Shown: positions 1 through 9,589, counted from the first letter of the stretch. The stretch: DNA of 64,000 nucleotides from AP-15 sp963762575 (GCA_963762575.1 CAVXLL010000017.1:186001-250000), one strand, 5' to 3'. Translations and numbers: made by a program. Notes: a model not told the origin generated them from the letters alone.

Positions 1-3000
1 CGCCTCGGCCATCTCGACCGAGAGGCCGTGGAGGTAGAGATAGTCCTGGTAGCGGTTCTCGGCAAACCATTCGCGCGCCGCCTCGGAGGCGCGCCGGCCC
101 ATGGTCACGACCTGCAGGCCGATCACGTCGCGCGCGTTCTCGGCGATATCGCGAAAGAAATCGGCGATGCAAAGGCCGCCGTCCTTGTTCTGGCGCGGGA
201 ACGAGAAGCGGGTCAGCTCGCGCTCGCCGTCGGTGTCGAAGATGATGACGTCGTTGCCCTCGGCGGCGCAGGGCCAATAGCCGTAGGCGGCCTGAGGCAC
301 CAGGATGTCCTCGCGGATCGCGATGTCGAGGATGCGGCGCAATACCGGGCGCAGCTCGTCTTTCGCCCACTCCCGGTATTCGGCGAGGCTGCGCCCGTCC
401 TTCCGGTAGCCCCACTGGAATTGGTAGAGCATGCGCTCGTTGAGATAGGGCACCACCGCCTTCGCGGGCACCCGGGCGATGGTCCGCGGCCCCCAGAAGG
501 GCGGCTCGGGGATCGGCACATTGCGGGTCAATTCGGCGCGGCGCAGGCGGATCTCCTCGGCATCGACCGGCCGCATCGGTTTGGGGTCGGCAGCGCGCCC
601 GAGCTTGCGGCTCTGGTTGACCGGACGGCCCTCGGCTTTGCGCCTGACCTCCGCGAGATGCGCATCGAACCGGCCGGTGACGATCTTGTCCATCAGATCG
701 AGGCCGTCGAACGCATCGCGCGCATAGGCGACGCGGCCCGCCTCATAGCATTTGACGCAATCCTCCTCGACATAGCGCCGGGTCAGCGCGGCGCCGCCGA
801 GCATGACCGGCACGCAGAGGCCCTGACGGCTCATTTCCTCGAGGTTCTCGCGCATCACAACCGTCGATTTGACGAGCAGACCCGACATGCCGACGGCGTC
901 CGCCTTGTGCGCGACCGCGGCTTCGAGGATCGAGGAGATCGGCTGCTTGATGCCGAGATTGACGACCCGGTAGCCGTTGTTGGTCAGGATGATGTCGACG
1001 AGGTTCTTGCCGATGTCGTGGACATCGCCGCGCACCGTCGCCAGCACGACCGTGCCTTTTTCCTGGCCCTCGACCCGCTCCATGTGCGGTTCGAGATAGC
1101 GGACCGCCGCCTTCATCGTCTCGGCCGACTGCAGCACGAAGGGGAGCTGCATCTTGCCGGCGCCAAACAGCTCGCCGACGGTCTTCATGCCGCCGAGCAG
1201 GATGTTGTTGATGATGTCGAGCGGCTTATAGGTCTGCATCGCCACGTCGAGATCGGCTTCGAGATCGAGCCGGTCGCCGTCGACGATGCGCTGCGCGAGG
1301 CGATCCTCTAGCTTCTCCGGGCGGCCCTTCTTTTCGCTCTTCTCGGCCGCGCGGTTTTCGAACAGCGCGATATAGGCCTGCAGCGGGTCATAGCCCGCGC
1401 GTTGCCGGTCGAAGATCAGATCTTCGGCGACCCGCACCTCTTCTTCCGCGATCTTGTGCAACGGCACGATCCGCGAGAAATGCACGATTGCGCCGGTGAG
1501 CCCGCGGCGCAGCGCGTGATCGAGAAAGACCGAGTTCAGGACGTGGCGCGCCGGCGGGTTCAGCCCGAACGAGATGTTCGACAGGCCGAGAATGATCTGG
1601 CATTCGGGCATGTCGCGCGAGATCCGCTCGATCGCCTCCAATGTCCACAGCCCGAGCTTGCGGTCGTCCGCGTTGCCGGTGCAGATCGTGAAGGTCAGCG
1701 GGTCGAACAACAAATCCGAGGGCGGCAGGCCGTGCTTGCCGCAGGCGAAGTCGTAGAGGCGCCGCGCCACCTGCAGTTTATGCTCGACCTCTTTCGCCAT
1801 GCCGGTCTCGTCGATGGTCAGCGCGATCACTGCCGTGCCGAAGCGGCGCGCGAGGCCCAGGCGCTTATTGGCTGCCTCTTCGCCGTCCTCGAAATTGATC
1901 GAGTTGATGATCGGCTTCCCGCCGTAGAGCTTGAGGGCGGCTTCGAGCACCGGGTATTCGGTCGAGTCGATAACCAAGGGAGCATTGACGGCGCCGCGCA
2001 TGCGGGTCACCGCCTCGGTCATGTCGGCGACCTCGTTGCGCCCGACAAAGGCGGTGCACAAATCGAGCGTGTGCGAGCCTTCCTTGACCTGCTCGCGGCC
2101 CATCTCGACGCAGCCGTCCCAATCGCCCTCTTCCTGCAACCGGCGGAATTGCCGCGAACCATTGGCGTTGCAGCGCTCGCCGATCGACAGATAGGCGTTC
2201 TCCTGGCGCAGGTTCACCTGGCCATAGAGCGAGGCGACCGAGGCGGCCCATACCGGGTTGCGCCGCCGCGCTACAGGCCGTCGCCGGTCACGGCCAATGC
2301 GCCGCAGCGTCGCGTCGAGCGCGGCGATGTGCACCGCCTCGGTGCCGCAGCAGCCGCCGATCAGGCCGACCCCATCCTCGAGCACGAAGCGCTCGAGCCA
2401 CTGCGCCAGCTCGGCGGGGCCGAGCGGGTAACGCGTGTGGCCGTCGACGAGCTCCGGCAACCCGGCATTCGGCTGCACCGAGATATGCCCGGACCAGTTC
2501 TCGCCGAGCCATTTGACGTGCTCGGCCATCTCGCGCGGGCCGGTCGCGCAATTGAGCCCAATTACCGGCACGTCGAGCGCGTTGACGACCGTCGCCGCGG
2601 CGGCGATGTCAGCGCCGACCAGCAAGGTTCCGGTGGTTTCGACGGTCACGCTGACGAGGATCGGAATGTCCTTGCCGGCTTCGTCGCGGGCGCGCTTGGC
2701 TCCGTTGACCGCGGCCTTGATCTGCAATGGATCCTGGCAGGTCTCGATCGCGATCGCGTCGCTGCCGCCGGCGATCAGCCCGGCGCATTGCAATGCGAGC
2801 CCGTCCTCGAGCTCCTGGTATGAGATATGGTCGAGCGAGGGCAATCGGGTGCCCGGCCCGAGCGAGCCGAGCACGAAACGGCTGCGGCCGTCGTAGGCGA
2901 ATTCGGCGATCGCCTCGTGCGCCAATTCGGCGGCGCGCCGGTTCAGCTCGAACGTGCGGTCGGCAATGCCGAACTCGCCGAGGGTGACGGGCGAGCCGCC

Positions 3001-3216
3001 AAAGCTGTTGGTCTGCAGCGCGTCGCAACCGGCTTCGAGATAACCCCGGTGAATCTCGCGGATCAGGTCCGGGCGGCTGTCGCACAGAATCTCGGTGCAG
3101 TTCTCGAGCCCGAGAAAGTCGCGCTCGATGTCGAGATTGCGCGCCTGCACCTGTGTCCCCATCGCGCCGTCGCACAGCACGACCCGATCGGCGAGGTAAT
3201 CGAGGAAATGGGTCAT
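1..3216 (-). CDS. metH: Cobalamin-dependent methionine synthase, 3' end outside window
   Basis: Transfers the methyl group of 5-methyltetrahydrofolate to homocysteine through methylcobalamin in the cytoplasm. The frame is open from the ATG at 3216 to base 1, giving 1072 residues; E. coli MetH has 1227, so the C-terminal part of the activation domain lies outside the window. Visible in order are the homocysteine domain (N-terminal DGAMGTQVQARN; zinc cysteines in GLNCATGP near residue 223 and GGCCGTE near 289-290), the pterin domain, the B12 domain with DVHDIGKN (cobalt-ligating His near 733), and the start of the AdoMet reactivation domain (HGLSVEMAEA). It is the last gene of a regulator-metF-metH set on this strand, separated from metF by 160 bases that hold a palindromic repeat. 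No frameshift was seen. Confidence 0.95.
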   Translation of the reverse strand, partial: MTHFLDYLADRVVLCDGAMGTQVQARNLDIERDFLGLENCTEILCDSRPDLIREIHRGYLEAGCDALQTNSFGGSPVTLGEFGIADRTFELNRRAAELAHEAIAEFAYDGRSRFVLGSLGPGTRLPSLDHISYQELEDGLALQCAGLIAGGSDAIAIETCQDPLQIKAAVNGAKRARDEAGKDIPILVSVTVETTGTLLVGADIAAAATVVNALDVPVIGLNCATGPREMAEHVKWLGENWSGHISVQPNAGLPELVDGHTRYPLGPAELAQWLERFVLEDGVGLIGGCCGTEAVHIAALDATLRRIGRDRRRPVARRRNPVWAASVASLYGQVNLRQENAYLSIGERCNANGSRQFRRLQEEGDWDGCVEMGREQVKEGSHTLDLCTAFVGRNEVADMTEAVTRMRGAVNAPLVIDSTEYPVLEAALKLYGGKPIINSINFEDGEEAANKRLGLARRFGTAVIALTIDETGMAKEVEHKLQVARRLYDFACGKHGLPPSDLLFDPLTFTICTGNADDRKLGLWTLEAIERISRDMPECQIILGLSNISFGLNPPARHVLNSVFLDHALRRGLTGAIVHFSRIVPLHKIAEEEVRVAEDLIFDRQRAGYDPLQAYIALFENRAAEKSEKKGRPEKLEDRLAQRIVDGDRLDLEADLDVAMQTYKPLDIINNILLGGMKTVGELFGAGKMQLPFVLQSAETMKAAVRYLEPHMERVEGQEKGTVVLATVRGDVHDIGKNLVDIILTNNGYRVVNLGIKQPISSILEAAVAHKADAVGMSGLLVKSTVVMRENLEEMSRQGLCVPVMLGGAALTRRYVEEDCVKCYEAGRVAYARDAFDGLDLMDKIVTGRFDAHLAEVRRKAEGRPVNQSRKLGRAADPKPMRPVDAEEIRLRRAELTRNVPIPEPPFWGPRTIARVPAKAVVPYLNERMLYQFQWGYRKDGRSLAEYREWAKDELRPVLRRILDIAIREDILVPQAAYGYWPCAAEGNDVIIFDTDGERELTRFSFPRQNKDGGLCIADFFRDIAENARDVIGLQVVTMGRRASEAAREWFAENRYQDYLYLHGLSVEMAEA

Positions 3217-3271
3217 CACGAGTTGACCCCCGGCCGGGCGGCCGATCCGCCCTCGATGAAACCACCACCAG

Positions 3272-3357
3272 AGCGCTTTCCCGGCGAACGCCGGGATCCA
3301 TTTATCCGCCTGCTGAGCGCTCGACGGGTGGGCCCCGGCTTTCGCCGGGGAAGCGCT
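3272..3357. repeat. Intergenic palindromic element between metF and metH
   Basis: The ends are 17-base inverted repeats (3272-3288 and 3341-3357, one mismatch) built on AGCGCTTTCCCGGCGAA. Each half also contains its own small hairpin (CCCGGCG..CGCCGGG and CCCCGGC..GCCGGGG). This is the form of the short repeats scattered between genes in alphaproteobacterial genomes. It lies in the metF-metH gap and could fold in the transcript. Confidence 0.7.
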
Positions 3358-3376
3358 TTAAGCGTATGACCGCGCA

Positions 3377-4303
3377 TCACACGACCGCCGCGGCGGGTTT
3401 GGGGGCGCGTACGCCGAGCAGGTGGCAGATCGCGACGAGCAGGTCGGCCCGGTTCAGCGTATAGAAATGGAACTCGTGCACGCCGTTAGCTTGCAGCCTA
3501 CGGCATTGCTCGGCCGTTAACGATGCCGCCACCAGACGCCGGGTGTCGGGGTCGTCGTCGAGGCCATCGAAATGGGCGCCCATCCAGGCCGGGATCGAGG
3601 CGCCGCAGCCCGCCGCCATGCGCTTCAGCTGCGCGAAATTGGTGACCGGCAGAATGCCGGGAACGATCGGTATCTCGATTCCGGCGGCGCGGGCGCGGTC
3701 GCGGAACCGCAGGAACACGTCGGCATCGAAAAAGAACTGCGTGATCGCCCGAGTGGCACCGGCGTCGAGCTTGGCCTTCAAATTATCGAGGTCGTGCCCG
3801 GGGCTGCGCGCCGAAGGATGCGTTTCGGGATACGCGGCGACGCTGATCTCGAAATCCGCCACCTTCTTCAAGCCTGCAACGAGATCGGCCGCGTAGGCAT
3901 AGCCGCCCGGGTGCGGCGCATAACCCGTCCCGATGCCGCCGGGTGGGTCGCCGCGCAGCGCCACGATGTGCCGGATGCCCGCCTCCCAATAATCGCGCGC
4001 TACCGCGTCGATCTCCTCGTGTATCGCCGCGATACAGGTCAGGTGCGCGGCCGGTTCGAGCGCGGTCTCCTGGCGGATCCGGCGTACGGTCGAGTGCGTG
4101 CGCTCGCGCGTCGAGCCGCCGGCGCCATAGGTCACGGAGACGAAACGCGGCCGCAACGGTTCGAGCCGCTTGATCGCGGCCCACAGGCGCTCTTCCATCT
4201 CGGGGGTTTTCGGCGGGAAGAACTCGAACGAGATGCGCGGCGGGCCGGCGTCGAAGTCGCTGACCGGGTCGGCGCCAAGCAGCCCGCGAGCGGAATTCTG
4301 CAT
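3377..4303 (-). CDS. metF: 5,10-methylenetetrahydrofolate reductase
   Basis: FAD enzyme that reduces 5,10-methylene-THF to 5-methyl-THF, the methyl donor used by the downstream metH product. It has 308 residues, the usual MetF length. Landmarks are RISFEFFPPKT near the N-terminus, SVTYGAGGSTRERT, HLTCIAA, IVALRGDPPGG and ITQFFFDADVF, all typical of the TIM-barrel MTHFR family. I chose the ATG at 4303 because it overlaps the stop of the upstream regulator by one base (TGATG) and follows a GGGGAG ribosome site; the longer open frame upstream is low-complexity and unlike MetF. The overlap implies translational coupling with the regulator. Confidence 0.95.
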   Translation of the reverse strand: MQNSARGLLGADPVSDFDAGPPRISFEFFPPKTPEMEERLWAAIKRLEPLRPRFVSVTYGAGGSTRERTHSTVRRIRQETALEPAAHLTCIAAIHEEIDAVARDYWEAGIRHIVALRGDPPGGIGTGYAPHPGGYAYAADLVAGLKKVADFEISVAAYPETHPSARSPGHDLDNLKAKLDAGATRAITQFFFDADVFLRFRDRARAAGIEIPIVPGILPVTNFAQLKRMAAGCGASIPAWMGAHFDGLDDDPDTRRLVAASLTAEQCRRLQANGVHEFHFYTLNRADLLVAICHLLGVRAPKPAAAVV

Positions 4304-5304
4304 CAGTGAAGCTCCCCTTCGACAAGTGCCGCCGGTGTGGCTTGCTGCAACCCTGTTCTGAAACGTGAATTTGCCGCGATGTGGCGATGCGCAGTCCAGA
4401 TTCCGACGGTCAACGGGTCGCCGGGGAGGCGCCGGGGAGGCGCCGGATCGAGCCCTGCGGCGCGGCACCATTCCGCCACCTCGCTATCGGAAAAACCGAG
4501 CCGACGATGAGCATGCTCGTCGCGCAGAAATTCGAGGGTGTGCGGCGCGAAGTCGACGAGAACAAGGATGCCGTTTGCCCGCAGGACGCGCGCCGCCTCG
4601 GCGATCGCCGCGGCGGGCCGGTCGGCGTAATGAAGCACCTGATGAACCACGACGGCATCAAAAGAAGCGTCCGGCAGGTCCAGCTGGTACATGTCGCCGA
4701 GCCGGACCGACCCGTTTTCGAGCCCGGCTCGTTCAAGATTGACGCGCGCCACCGACAGCATTTCGCGGGATTGGTCGATGCCTAGCGCGCGCTCTACCCG
4801 CGGTGCCAGAATTTCCAGTATGCGGCCAGTTCCGGTGCCGATGTCGAGGAGGTCGCGCGGGTCGGCCGCGGCGATGATCTCGACCAGGGCCGCCTCGACC
4901 TCGCGCTCGTCGATGTAGAGCGAGCGAATGCGGTGCCACTGGTCGGCATTTTCGCGGAAATAGGCGCTAGCGAGATCGGCGCGCTGCCGCTTTGTTGTAT
5001 CCAGCCGCTGCAGATCGAGGGCGATCGTCGGGTCGGCATCGTCGCAGGCGGCGACCAGCTGGCGGGCGAGGGCGCCTGCCAGGCCGGACTGGCTGAGACG
5101 ATAAAACACCCAACTGCCCTCGCGAAAACGGTCGAGGAGGCCGGCCTCGCACAGCAGCTTCAGATGGCGTGACACCCGTGGTTGGCTCTGCCCGAGGATT
5201 TGGGTCAGCTCACTGACTGTCAGCTCGCCGCGGGCACAAAGGATGGTGAGCCGGAGCCGGGTCGGTTCGGCGACTGCTCTCAGTGCGGCTAGTAGGTGCT
5301 CCAT
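4303..5304 (-). CDS. ArsR-family regulator fused to a SAM-methyltransferase-like domain
   Basis: 333 residues. Residues 1-100 are an ArsR/SmtB winged helix (ELTVSELTQILGQS, then QPRVSRHLKLL as recognition helix); no metal-binding cysteine pair is evident. Residues 110-300 form a class I methyltransferase fold with the SAM loop DIGTGTG at 154-160. Known: ArsR-type SahR regulators control methionine-cycle genes in Proteobacteria in response to S-adenosylhomocysteine. Inference: because it heads a metF-metH set, this protein probably senses SAM or SAH with its methyltransferase fold and represses its own operon through the palindrome at 5334-5357. It could instead be an active methyltransferase. 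Its stop overlaps the metF start. Confidence 0.9.
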   Translation of the reverse strand: MEHLLAALRAVAEPTRLRLTILCARGELTVSELTQILGQSQPRVSRHLKLLCEAGLLDRFREGSWVFYRLSQSGLAGALARQLVAACDDADPTIALDLQRLDTTKRQRADLASAYFRENADQWHRIRSLYIDEREVEAALVEIIAAADPRDLLDIGTGTGRILEILAPRVERALGIDQSREMLSVARVNLERAGLENGSVRLGDMYQLDLPDASFDAVVVHQVLHYADRPAAAIAEAARVLRANGILVLVDFAPHTLEFLRDEHAHRRLGFSDSEVAEWCRAAGLDPAPPRRLPGDPLTVGIWTAHRHIAANSRFRTGLQQATPAALVEGELH

Positions 5305-5333
5305 CAGCCGGTTTTCTCCACCTCACGACAGCA

Positions 5334-5357
5334 AGATATAGAGATATCTTTATATGT
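5334..5357. promoter_or_regulatory. Palindromic operator upstream of the ArsR-metF-metH operon
   Basis: A 24-base palindrome with 10 of 12 matched pairs, centred on AGATATCT between 5345 and 5346 and flanked by ATATA/TATAT arms. It is AT-rich in a GC-rich region and sits about 30-53 bases upstream of the regulator start, in the divergent gap before mlaA. Position and symmetry suit autoregulation by the ArsR-type protein; binding by that protein is inferred. Confidence 0.7.
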
Positions 5358-5468
5358 GCAAGCGACTTGTCTGTGCGAAGTGTCCGCTTCGCTACTTGCC
5401 CATTCCGCGAATTTCCCGCAATTATCTCGCCCTTAGGCCAAGACCCCCGTTTGATGCGAGACCGACCG

Positions 5469-6332
5469 ATGAATGATCGCCCGCTGCGCCTCGGCTTATC
5501 GGAACTGTTTGTCTTCTTTGTCCTTATCCTTTCCGGTTGCGCCTCACACCCCAACACTGGGCAACAGGCAGCCGCCTACGAGGAGGATTTCAACGATCCG
5601 TTCGAAGACGCCAACCGCAAGATTTTCGAATTCAACCAATTCGTCGATCGCCATGCGATTTTGCCGGTCGCCAAGGCTTATCGGGCCGCGGTGCCCGACC
5701 CGGTGCGCGATTCATTGCGCGACTTCCTCAATAATTTGCGTGCGCCCCTGATTTTTGTGAATGACACCTTGCAAGGCCAATTCGAAAGCGCCGCGAAGAC
5801 AGCCGGCCGCTTCGTCATCAATTCGACGATCGGCATGGGCGGAGCGGTCGATGTCGCCGGACGCTGGGGCATCCCTTTTCACGAGGAGGATCTCGGCCTG
5901 ACGCTCGGCACCTGGGGGATACCTGAAGGACCGTATCTCGTCGTGCCGGTCCTCGGGCCATCGACACCGCGCGATCTCGGCGCCCAAGTCGCCGAGGGGT
6001 TTGGCGACCCGTGGAATAGACTTGTCACCGGCACGCCATGGACCCTCTATTGGATTCCGTTCGTTCGAGGAGCGGTCGCCGGCATCGATCAGCGATCGCG
6101 TTATATCGATACCCTGGCCGACATCGAGCGCACTTCTCTCGACTATTATGCGACAATTCGCTCGCTTTATCGGCAGCGGCGGGCAGCGCTAATCCGTCAT
6201 GAGCGGGAGAACCTGCCGCCGCCTGCCGGCTTCAGCCAGCTCGACTACCGGGAGTCGCCGGCATTCGCCAACACGGCAGCCCGACCGGCTATGATCTCTG
6301 AAGCCTCCAACGGATCCGGGGTAGCAAAATAA
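5469..6332 (+). CDS. mlaA: MlaA/VacJ-family outer-membrane lipoprotein
   Basis: Outer-membrane component of the Mla system, which removes mislocalised phospholipids from the outer leaflet and passes them to MlaC. The 287-residue frame begins with a hydrophobic leader ending in the lipobox LSGC. The conserved family opening DPFEDANRKIFEFN follows, with later motifs INSTIGMGGAVDVA, GLTLGTWG and GPYLVVPVLGPS. An ATG 15 bases further upstream in frame (5454) is an alternative start. The stop overlaps the mlaC start (TAATG), so the two are translationally coupled. mlaFED are not in this window. Confidence 0.93.
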   Translation: MNDRPLRLGLSELFVFFVLILSGCASHPNTGQQAAAYEEDFNDPFEDANRKIFEFNQFVDRHAILPVAKAYRAAVPDPVRDSLRDFLNNLRAPLIFVNDTLQGQFESAAKTAGRFVINSTIGMGGAVDVAGRWGIPFHEEDLGLTLGTWGIPEGPYLVVPVLGPSTPRDLGAQVAEGFGDPWNRLVTGTPWTLYWIPFVRGAVAGIDQRSRYIDTLADIERTSLDYYATIRSLYRQRRAALIRHERENLPPPAGFSQLDYRESPAFANTAARPAMISEASNGSGVAK

Positions 6333-6940
6333 TGGTGCGACGTTGCTTCTTGACTGCCGCCCTTGTCCTGGTCGCAGGAGCATTTGCTCCCGCCATCCCC
6401 GCAGCGGCCGCCGCCGACCCGGCCGCCCTGATCAGCAACCTAGGCAGCCAGGCCCTCTCGGTGCTCGGCAAGGATGCCACTCAGTCGCAGAGGGTGGCGC
6501 GGTTTCGCGAATTGCTGCGCGAGGATTTCGACGTTCCGGGGATCGCCCGCTTCGTCCTCGGCCGGTACTGGAATACTGCAACCGAGGAACAGCGGGCGGA
6601 GTACGTCAAGCTGTTCGAGGACTACATCGCGCTCGCCTACAGCACCCGTCTGGCCGAGTACACCGGCGAGACCTTCAAGGTGACCGGCAGCCGGCCCGAT
6701 GGCGATGGCGCGATCGTGTCGAGCCAGATCATCCGCCCCGGCGGCGCCCCGGTCAAAGTGGACTGGCGCCTGACTGGACGAAACGGCGTCTATAAGATCA
6801 GCGACGTTTCGGTGGACGGCATCAGCATGGCGGTCACCCAGCGCTCCGAGTTCGCTTCCGTCATCCAACACCATGGCGGACAAGTGCAGGGGTTGATCGC
6901 GATGCTGCGGGAAAAAACTGCCGGCAGCGCGGCGCGCTAG
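6332..6940 (+). CDS. mlaC: MlaC/Ttg2D-family periplasmic phospholipid carrier
   Basis: Periplasmic shuttle of the Mla phospholipid transport system. It has 202 residues with a clear signal peptide (first ~27, ending AAAA-ADPA). The mature part has the family pattern: LLREDFDVPGIARFVLGRYW, EEQRAEYVKLFEDYI, then a beta-rich segment with GAIVSSQII and VDWRLTGRNGVYKISDV and a C-terminal FASVIQHHGG helix. It starts on the last base of the mlaA stop codon. The C-terminus is ordinary for the family. Confidence 0.93.
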   Translation: MVRRCFLTAALVLVAGAFAPAIPAAAAADPAALISNLGSQALSVLGKDATQSQRVARFRELLREDFDVPGIARFVLGRYWNTATEEQRAEYVKLFEDYIALAYSTRLAEYTGETFKVTGSRPDGDGAIVSSQIIRPGGAPVKVDWRLTGRNGVYKISDVSVDGISMAVTQRSEFASVIQHHGGQVQGLIAMLREKTAGSAAR

Positions 6941-7047
6941 CGACAGCCTCCCGAAAGCGGGACGGGCCCGCTCAAACAAACCGTGACTGTGCGAGCCCGA
7001 CGTGGAAAGGTCGCTGCCCGCCATCTCCGGCGCCGAGGGAGGCAGCA

Positions 7048-8295
7048 ATGCGGCTCAACTTCACCAACCCTTGGTGGGTGGTCGTCGGGGCCGTCGGCGG
7101 GCTCGTCGTGTGCAACGGCCCGGTGCTGGGGTTCACCTTCGGCGTCTTCCTGAAGCCGATCATGGCCGATATGGGATGGCAGCGAGGTACCGCATCTTTC
7201 GCATTGTCGTTCGGCGGAATTTGCTCCGCGCTGATGGTGCCGGTGCTCGGCCGGATGATGGACCGCTGGAGCATTCGCCGGGTGGCGTTGCCGGGCCTCA
7301 TCTTTTACGCGGGCGCGATGTGCCTGTTGGGGCTCAGTCCGAAATCTTTGGTGGTTTTTACGCTGCTATTCGCGCTTGCCGAGGCGGCCAGTGCGGTTCA
7401 AACCCCGATCGGCTATGCCAAGGCGATCTCGGCTTGGTTCGACCGCCGGCGCGGGTTGGCGCTCGGCATCGCGATGTCGGGGGTCGGGCTGGGCGGTTTC
7501 ATCATGCCGCAACTCGCTCAGGTGCTGATCGAGCGGGTGGGCTGGCGCGGCGCCTATCCGATCCTCGGTTTGTTGACGCTCGCAATTGCGTTTCCGCTCG
7601 TTGCACTGTGGATACGGGAGCCCCGGCCGGGCGAGGGCGAGCGCCGGGCCATAACGGCAGTCGATGCGACGGGTCTTACCGTGCGAGGCGCGCTCGGCAC
7701 GCGCCATTTTTGGCTGATGGGCGCGGCCTTCTTTTTGGTCGCGATCGCGGTCAACGGCACGGTGGCGCACGTCGTGCCGCTGCTGACCGACCACGGCGTT
7801 TCCGCAGCGGCAGCGGCGGCAATCATGGGGATCTTTGGGCTGGCGACGATGGCCGGCCGGCCGCTCGCCGGTTATTTGGTCGATCGAATCTTCGCACCCT
7901 TTGTCGCAACGGTATTCTTCCTGGCCCCGATCGCCGGTTTTATTCTTCTGAGCAGCGCTTCCGGTGCGCTGCCGGGGATCGGGGTGATTCTGCTGGGATT
8001 GGGGCTGGGCACCGAGATCGACCTGATCGCCTTTCTGGTGTCGCGCTATATGGGACAGCGGGCCTTCGGCGAGATCTATGGCTACTGTTTCATGATCTTC
8101 GGCTTGGGCTCCAGCATCGGCAGGTTTCTCGGCGGCTTCGTCTACGATCTCACGGGATCCTATAATCCGGCGCTGATCGGCGCCGCCGGCGCGCTCGTCG
8201 CGGCAGTGATCCTCGTCAACCTTCTGGGCCCCTACACCTATCCGGTGCGTCGGGAGATCGAACCCCTCTTCGTGCGTCAATCGGCGATACCCTGA
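7048..8295 (+). CDS. Major facilitator superfamily transporter
   Basis: 415-residue inner-membrane transporter with about twelve hydrophobic segments and a cytoplasmic loop between helices 6 and 7 (around residues 190-215). The MFS signature GRMMDRWSIRRV lies between helices 2 and 3, with the related AGYLVDRIFAP in the second half. The overall pattern resembles the oxalate/formate-antiporter and monocarboxylate group, so the substrate may be a small organic acid; this is inference and no substrate motif is decisive. A GAGGGAGG ribosome site precedes the ATG. The gene converges on the minus-strand gene that ends at 8305. Confidence 0.88.
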   Translation: MRLNFTNPWWVVVGAVGGLVVCNGPVLGFTFGVFLKPIMADMGWQRGTASFALSFGGICSALMVPVLGRMMDRWSIRRVALPGLIFYAGAMCLLGLSPKSLVVFTLLFALAEAASAVQTPIGYAKAISAWFDRRRGLALGIAMSGVGLGGFIMPQLAQVLIERVGWRGAYPILGLLTLAIAFPLVALWIREPRPGEGERRAITAVDATGLTVRGALGTRHFWLMGAAFFLVAIAVNGTVAHVVPLLTDHGVSAAAAAAIMGIFGLATMAGRPLAGYLVDRIFAPFVATVFFLAPIAGFILLSSASGALPGIGVILLGLGLGTEIDLIAFLVSRYMGQRAFGEIYGYCFMIFGLGSSIGRFLGGFVYDLTGSYNPALIGAAGALVAAVILVNLLGPYTYPVRREIEPLFVRQSAIP

Positions 8296-8304
8296 ACGAG
8301 GCGA

Positions 8305-9589
8305 CTAGCGCGGCTGTCGTTCCAGGTCTTTGAGGCGTTCCGCGGCGGCCGCATCGCCGAGGTCGCGGGCTCGACGATACCAGGGACTCGGCCTGAGCCG
8401 GGTCGCCGGGACTGCCGTGGACACCGGCTCGGCCGAGAAAATTGGGATCGAAGGTGGCGCCCAGCCGCAGCGCCGCGGCGCTGTCGCCCGCATCAGCGGC
8501 GCGCTCGTAGAATAATCGCGCCGATGCGATGTCCCCGGCGCTGAGGAACGCGTCGCCGCGAGCGACCAGGGCGGCGATCTCCGTCAGAGAAGGGTGCTGG
8601 CCCGCGGGAGATTGCACCGGTGAAGGAGGCGATTTCGGCGGCGCTGCGGCTTCCGGAGCAGCCGCGGTGGCGACGGATGCGTTCGGCTCCGGCGTTCTCC
8701 CGGGCTGCGATGGAGCGGGTGCCGGCACAGCCGGTGCTGCTTGCGGCTTCGGTGGCTCTGGCGTCAGCGGAAGGCCGGGGGTAGGCGGCGCCGTCTGTAG
8801 CGGCGCGACGCCCGGCGAGGCATTGCCGGCCGGTGAGACGGATCGCTCATCCGGCGTCTTCATATCCGGCATCCTGACATAATGCAGGGCCAAGGCCGCT
8901 CCGACGCCGATCGCGGCGAGCACACCCAGCACGGCCAAACTCCGAACGAAGATGGGCCGACCACGGCGCGTCTCGTCTTGACTGTGCCGAACCGCCAGCT
9001 GATGGCGAAGGAAATCAATGCCTTCGTCATCGCCAATCTCATCAAAGCGCAGCTGGGCAGCGAGCGCCTCCTTGAGAGCCTGCAGGGGTGGCTCCTCCAC
9101 CCGGGCGGGAAACCCTCGGCCGGCAAGCAGCACCCCGGCCGCTCTTTGTCCTTCGCCGTGCTGTATCGTGGCGCAGATCTCATCGAGCTGTTGATCGGAG
9201 AGCCGCTCGATTTCGTCGAAGACGAAGAGCGGGGCATCCGTCTCGGCGGTGTCCGATATTGTTACTGTCCCGGCACCCGCGGGCAGAGTTGCCACGACAG
9301 ACCCAGCGCGGGACACCTCCTCGCCTGTGAGTTGCGGCCCGCAAGGGATGCCGATCACCCGGTGACGCGATCCTGCCAGTTTGCGCAGAGCCTGCGAGAG
9401 AGGCTGCGGGTCCGCCGACGGATCACCGGCAACGAGAATAATCCCACCCTTGCCGCCTAAGGCTGCGAGGACGCGGCCGGCAACCGACAGGTAGTGCGGC
9501 TCGCTTGCAAAATAACCGGCAGCCGCCTCGGCGGCAGCCGCCCCGTGGTAGGGGCTAGAGTCGGGGGGGCTAGATATGGCGGCGGGCAT
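8305..9589 (-). CDS. Membrane protein: degenerate ATPase domain, Pro-rich linker, Sel1-like repeats; frameshifted
   Basis: Unrecognised as a named gene. Residues 1-210 resemble the cytoplasmic ATPase half of GspA/ExeA-type proteins (YFASEPHYLS, later LFVFDEIERLS like a Walker B), but where the P-loop should be the sequence reads VAGDPSADPQP, with no GKT/GKS. One transmembrane helix follows (near 215-235), then about 90 residues of Pro/Ala-rich linker and Sel1/TPR-like repeats (GDIASARLFYERAADAGDSAAALRLG). The frame breaks at a CCC run (plus-strand 8383-8385); removing one base restores SWYRRARDLGDAAAAERL and the stop at 8305. I chose the ATG at 9589; a TTG lies at 9613. Probably an envelope-anchored scaffold rather than an ATPase. 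Confidence 0.65.

Noticed and set aside
28..1311. Long plus-strand open frame (427 codons) across metH
   Set aside because: It is the antisense of a well-conserved metH frame and its translation has only low-complexity, high-GC composition.
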